64,000 bases of DNA, taken from Tyto alba (Eukaryota > Chordata > Aves > Strigiformes > Tytonidae). The position numbers and the translations under genes are program-made. Positions 59,411 to 64,000 of this stretch are shown here, piece by piece. Location: positions 5,739,731 to 5,803,730 of the forward strand of contig NW_024881283.1 of the NCBI RefSeq assembly GCF_018691265.1, given 5' to 3'. Positions within the stretch are counted from its first letter, which is position 1; each line of letters starts with the position of its first letter. The notes below the pieces were generated by a model. That model saw only the letters and a list, made by a program, of their open reading frames with translations. It had not been told where the DNA came from and did not search any database.

Positions 59411-59596
59411 TGTATGGGTTTTTTTCTTCCCCTAACGAGTCTGCCTTTTGCTCATGATCATAAAAGGGGGATTTTCCCCCATCCCAGTCCTATCTTGAAC
59501 CCCAAGCCTGGCTCTCTGTCCCTTCTCATTGCTGGAGGGGAAGGGAGAGAGAGCTGCTGCATTGTGGTTGGCTGCCAATCAGACCTAAACCACAAC

Positions 59597-59974
59597 TTCG
59601 GATGAGTTTCATTCACCTTAACTTAGGCACAAGAAAGTGAACCACTTAAAGTTATATGCCTTCAGCTCTCTCCATAATCCTTATGGAGAAAAATAAACCA
59701 ACAAATTACCTCATCCTGCAGTCAGCTCTAAGGTAAACACTGGGCTGTGGAAACTAGCTCAGACTTGAACACATATCAGTGCTTCAGGTTCAGCCAGACA
59801 AATCCTGCCCCTGGACCACCATCAAGCCCTGAGCTCCAACCAGGATCTCCAGTCATCTCATTACCAGCGTTGTTATGGGATCTAGAGGTCCTGATTAGAC
59901 TCAGCACCCTGTTGTGCTAGGACTTGCAGACAGACACATAGCCAAGTCCTGGCCCAAAAAAGACTGCAATAAAA
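59597..59974. other. Unique non-coding sequence, no gene seen
   Basis: No recognised repeat or gene after the LTR. Confidence 0.55.
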
Positions 59975-60075
59975 ATAGACAAGACAGATGGAGGCACAGA
60001 TTTATGGAAAGTCTCACAGCAGGTCAGAAGTGGAGTTGAAATGAGAGTGCAGGCAAGTAGCAGGTCTGAGATCCC
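59975..60075 (+). repeat. MIR-type SINE remnant
   Basis: AGATGGAGGCACAGATTTATGGAAAGTCTCACAGCAGGTCAGAAGTGGAGTTGAAATGAGAGTGC matches the MIR order (AGATGAGGAAACTGAGGCACAGA..AAGGTCACACAGC..GT.AGTGG.AG..GGGAT..GA). Ends approximate. Confidence 0.6.
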
Positions 60076-60390
60076 TCAATTAATGCTTTTTCTTTGGCAC
60101 TAAGGCACAAACCATACACCTCAAATTGCTGTAGCCCAGATGCTCTGGCCACCTTAAATTCAGAGCCCAGAAAGCTGCAAAGCCTGTTTCAGAGATAGCC
60201 AGTACAGAGCCATAATGCCTGAAAACAGCAACAGCCCCCAACTGCTTCTCCTAAGACCCACAATTCATTAATGTCCCCTGTTTTCAGTCTCCCGTGACAA
60301 TTTTCTCTGAAGCTGGGCATCCTCTCCAGCTCCCACAGCTTTCCCTGGGCTCTGACTCATCACACTAACCTTTTCTCAAACCCTGGTTCC
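60076..60390. other. Unique non-coding sequence, no gene seen
   Basis: No recognised repeat or gene. Confidence 0.55.
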
Positions 60391-60620
60391 TTTAGAAATC
60401 AAGATGTGTTGCCATTGCATCATTGGTTGTAATAGCAGATAGTATTACTGCTAGTTGTCATTAATTATTAGACCAGCAATCATGCTAAGTATGCTTTGTG
60501 CTCATTATTACAGTGCAGTGTTTGTGTTAATATAATACTTATAAATAGTATTAATAGTAATTGCATCAATAATAATACCACAGTTGTGAAATGTTTATAT
60601 AGGATCCATCTGCTCAGAGA
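60391..60620. promoter_or_regulatory. ATTA-rich enhancer candidate
   Basis: Many ATTA/TAAT cores in about 200 bases, including TTGTCATTAATTATTAGACC (about 60457-60476), GCTCATTATTACAG, GTTAATATAATAC and AGTATTAATAGTAATTGCATC. High AT content lowers the weight of the count. Confidence 0.28.
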
Positions 60621-62870
60621 TCCACTGTGACAGATAATGCTACAACCATCTGGCATCGCTGGGTGCGTTTGGCTCGTACTTATCAGTATGGCAAATCAGG
60701 CAGCCGTCTCCATCCCAGGAGCTCCCACTGGTTCTGACTCGCCAGCAGCTGTAAATCACCTCTAAACTGCTCCTGGAGAGGGAGACGGGAACCCACAGGC
60801 AAAAGTTGGGAGCACCAAGACATAAAGCAAAAGAGCTTCTTACTGCAGTGTGCAAAGAGGCCCAGAGAGGGGAATCTGCAAAACCACGGTGAAGTAAGGA
60901 GACACAACATTGAAAAAGCACAGCCACTTTCAGAGCAGTTACCGTTTTAGTTTCAATTGCTTTTAAAAGTAGCACTGGTATGGTTTTGGCTTTGAAAGGA
61001 ATTCCTCTTTTCCTGGGCTGGTGGGTGCTGTGCTAATGAGGCCCTCACACAACAAACACAGCACCCCACTGGATGCTATTATCCAGGCTGTATTTAATGC
61101 CTGGAAAACATCCTGTAATACAGGCGTGCCACCTGCCTCTGTGCAGATGTCCCCCCCATCACTTTATCAGTCTCACTGCAAAAAAACAGAGCAGGGCAAG
61201 GGGGCATTCATTCCTTGCCCAGCCAGCTCTGACAGGGGCAGGAGGTGCAGGTTTGACAACAAATCCTGTATCCCTACAAGGAATCCACATGCACAAAACA
61301 CACATGCTGAATTGGCCACAAGCATGGCTGTCTATGGGTGCACACATGAGTATGCCAAGTGCCTGGTAGAAATGGCTAAAACCACTCAAAAACTGGAGTG
61401 TCTCCCCTTTTCTTTCACTCTGTGATCAAGTCAAGAGCTTGAAGGTGAAAGGAAGAATGGTTAGTCCATGCTCTTCCATCAAAGGAAACCCACAGGAATA
61501 AACTGTTGGAAGAAGCCACTGAAGCTGCAGCAGTAACGTCCTGGCTGGGGAATTTTGGTCTTGACCACTGCGTTGTGAGCAGGATTGTAATCAAGATCTT
61601 CCTCGGGAGGTCTCCCAGCAGAGCAAGTCTGAAAAACACGGCTCTCAGGAACAATATGTCAAAAGACTAATGTTCACTCCTTGCTTCTCATCAACCTCCG
61701 AACACCCCCGGAGGAAAATTCAGCACTTCTGTTCCTGTCGTGGCTGTGCAGAGCTGTGTGAAAATGACTTGCAGAAAAAATTCATGGGCAGTTTTGGGCT
61801 CCTCAGGCAGGAGGTCCTGCAGGAACAGACACTGGGGCAGCAAAACCACCACCCCCCACCCCCCCCCAGAAGGCTCGGGATCTCCGTATTGGCTTGTAAG
61901 GAGCCTTGGAAACCTCCAATTCACTTTCAGCATGGAGATCCTCAAACAATACACTGATTCCAAGCATTAATTGCCCTAACTAGAAAGCAGGGACAATGCT
62001 GTTTGCCTGTCATTAGGAAGCCCTCTCCTCTACCCAGGCAAGTCATTTAAACAGCACTAGCAATTTTTGAAGATTCCCTTTTACTTGCTGTAGCCAAGAC
62101 AGCCTAAAAAGGATGGATTTCTGGAAAACTCCCAGTCCCTGGCAGCTGGAGACATACTTCATGGCAAACTGGGAACCCACTTTTGGTAATCTTGACCTAC
62201 AGAGAGGTATACCACAGCAAATCCCAAGCAGAGCCTTTGTGCCAGGTGGAAAGAGATGGTCTCTGCGTCCGGAGCTCCATGGGATTTGCCTATGAAGAAA
62301 TCTAAAGCAGAACAGTTCAATTCCAACATAGACAATGAGCTACTTCAGAAAAATATCAGGATTCAGCACTGGAAAGTTTATACTTACAAACCTTGCATGA
62401 ATTCCTTTTATACCCTCTTTGAAGTTCTTTTACAACAAGTTCTTGGGGCTTTCACAAGAATTTCTGGTTTGAGTCCAAAAAGACCCTTTCTTTTCCTATT
62501 AGAAATGGCATTTGAAGGTAAAATGATTAATTGCTAGACAAGTATCTTTCAGATATTCTCACTGAACAAGTAAAAAGATTCAGGAAATCTGGCATTTTCC
62601 TCTATAGAAAAGAACAATTTTGACCACATCATCTTATTCCAATGGGAATATCTTGTGAAAGTATGTCTCGTTCTCTCAGCCATGTTCCTAAACGCAGCAT
62701 GTGCAGGAAAAGCAGCAAGACACAGCTCGTCCCCGCTCACCAGACATACAAAGGTTTTCCAGCTAAAATCAGGTGAAATAATGACACATGTAAAGAAAGA
62801 AAAAAGTTTCAAATAAACTCTCCTTTTTTTGCTCCTCCCAGCTCAACTGTTAGCTCTTCAAAGTTTCTCC
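60621..62870. other. Unique non-coding sequence, no gene seen
   Basis: Holds a C-rich run at 61850-61868. Open frames up to 134 codons (61021-61425, +) have no recognisable domain. Confidence 0.6.
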
Positions 62871-63065
62871 TCTCATTGAGTTGAGTCATTAGTCTTCAGA
62901 TAAGTGATGCTTGAGCCTTTGATTAAAATTACTGGGGAGCGTCTCTGCATGATTAAAGAGAGATAACACAATAAAAGGAAGAGGACTTTACACCATTATT
63001 ATGGCAAATAAGTGCAATTCCCAACCTGAGAGCTGCATCAACTTGTCTAATGTAATAAATGCTTC
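62871..63065. promoter_or_regulatory. Candidate conserved non-coding element
   Basis: Contains TTGAGTCATTAGTC (an AP-1-like TGAGTCA), TTTGATTAAAATTAC, GCATGATTAAAGAGAGATAAC, CCATTATTATGGC and CTAATGTAATAAATG. The sequence is non-repetitive. Inferred from texture only. Confidence 0.25.
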
Positions 63066-64000
63066 CCCTGTTGGAAACGTGTCAAATTAGACTTCAAGAT
63101 GTCAGCATTCAGTTTTCAAAGGCCTCGAAGCTTTACGGGGTGCTGTGTGCCTACAAGCCTAATATGCCGAAGAGCTGGAAGGTGACGCTGCCCCATCGAG
63201 CAGGGCACAGAGGGAGCAGTACGTGCTTGTCAGCGGCTGACAAACACCGGAGCAGAGTCTGCCACCTCCAAAAGGTAGTAGAGGGTGCAGACAGACACGC
63301 AGATGCCTGATGCCAGGAGTCAGGGTGGGCCAAGGGGTGGATCGGGGATCCGGGAGAGGCAGGTGAGTTTGCTCCCGTGCAGCAATGTACTTGCACATGC
63401 GAAGGTCTGCCCAAGTGAGAGCCACCAGCTGCCGGCACCTTGCAGTGAGCCTCTCCAAGGGCTTGGTCCCACAGCAGGGGAAACACCTTTGTCTCAAGAA
63501 AAAGCATCATTCCCAATCTTACCCAAACAAGAGTAGTTGTTCTAAGGGGAAAAAAGTCATTTTTAGTCCAAAGATAATATCTACCCAATAATTTATTTCA
63601 GAAGAGCTACAAGATCTGTCTCCTTGATGTAGACAAGCCATGAGTGTCTCCTCTCCTCCTGGAAAAAAGTTCATTCCCTCCCCAGGCATGATGTGAGGCA
63701 ACATTCTTTAACTCAGGGAATGAAGATACTATACTGCTAGTGGCTTGTAAAAGTATAGACAGATAGCTCATGGAAGCATCCTATTTGTGGCTTAAAATAT
63801 ACTAGTTTATCATGCAAATGATATGTCAACAGAATAGCTGTACTTGGCAATACTTCCCAAAGTAAATTAAGCAGTTAAACATACCATGTGTAATATTAAA
63901 GAGGTTATGTGTTACATATAATAAGCAGATGAAGCCAAGTTGTCAGGAAGCCAGGCTTCCTCAGAGATCTGAAATTCAGCTCAAAGGAACCAAGGTGCGT
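63066..64000. other. Unique non-coding sequence, no gene seen
   Basis: Mixed to about 63500, then AT-rich to the window end. Overlapping minus-strand open frames at 63151-63588 have no domain. Confidence 0.6.

Larger units (their letters stand above)
58528..59596 (+). mobile_element. Solo LTR of an endogenous retrovirus
   Basis: The segment begins TGTCCTGGGTTGAGTGAG at 58528 and ends ATTGTGGTTGGCTGCCAATCAGACCTAAACCACAAC near 59596. Both ends and the middle (CCCATGGAGATCTAC..GTGGAGCAG words; GAGCCCGGGAAGAAGGGAGGGGTGGGGGGAAGG near 59310) belong to an LTR type I recognise from birds. A CCAAT box (58658-58662), a TATA-like TATTTAAG (58685-58692) and an AATAAA (59405-59410) occur in LTR order. 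No gag, pol or env sequence lies on either side, so this is a solo LTR left after recombination between two LTRs. No target-site duplication could be identified, and the terminal CA is not intact. The retroviral class was not determined. Open frames inside, including a 146-codon one at 58541-58978, are not genes. Confidence 0.85.

Noticed and set aside
61990..62055. CAGGCAAGTCATTTAAAC looked like a reversed MIR core.
   Set aside because: Only one short word matches; too weak to call.

Overview
This window looks like bird nuclear DNA with no protein-coding gene that I can support. The evidence for a bird is the repeat content. There are five CR1 LINE fragments, three of them 3' ends with the avian tail motif (TCTATGATTCTATG type). 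There is one long-terminal-repeat (LTR) copy of a type I recognise from non-galliform birds. There are also scattered, very old MIR-type SINE remnants. Primate Alu and mammalian L1 sequence are absent. The exact species and locus cannot be read from the sequence.

Layout: 1-7290 is unique sequence with one MIR remnant and one conserved-element-like block (about 3290-3520). 7296-9690 holds a perfect palindrome, a short CR1 tail (7331-7410), a cluster of AT-rich palindromes (7887-8002) and the longest CR1 copy (about 8925-9690). 9691-25048 is unique sequence with several blocks rich in homeodomain (ATTA), GATA or mixed motifs that resemble developmental enhancers. A second young CR1 copy lies at 25049-25528. 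25529-50990 is unique sequence with MIR remnants, enhancer-like blocks (notably 31245-31780, 40620-41010 and 42040-42360) and simple repeats. An ancient CR1 lies on the minus strand at about 50991-51345. 57039-57135 is a long A-rich tract. 58073-58285 is an older minus-strand CR1, followed closely by the LTR (58528 to about 59596, plus strand). The last 4.4 kb is unique sequence with one MIR remnant.

The many short open frames show no recognisable domain, no consistent splice-site pattern and no family resemblance. I treat them as chance. The window is therefore best read as an intergenic gene desert or the inside of a very large intron. Its probable functional content is regulatory. There are no operons, CRISPR arrays, rRNA, tRNA or known microRNA genes that I can see, and I did not find a new multi-gene system. 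The most checkable points are the LTR with its promoter and poly(A) signals, the two CR1 copies that share the same frame-disrupting changes, the palindromes, and the enhancer-like blocks.
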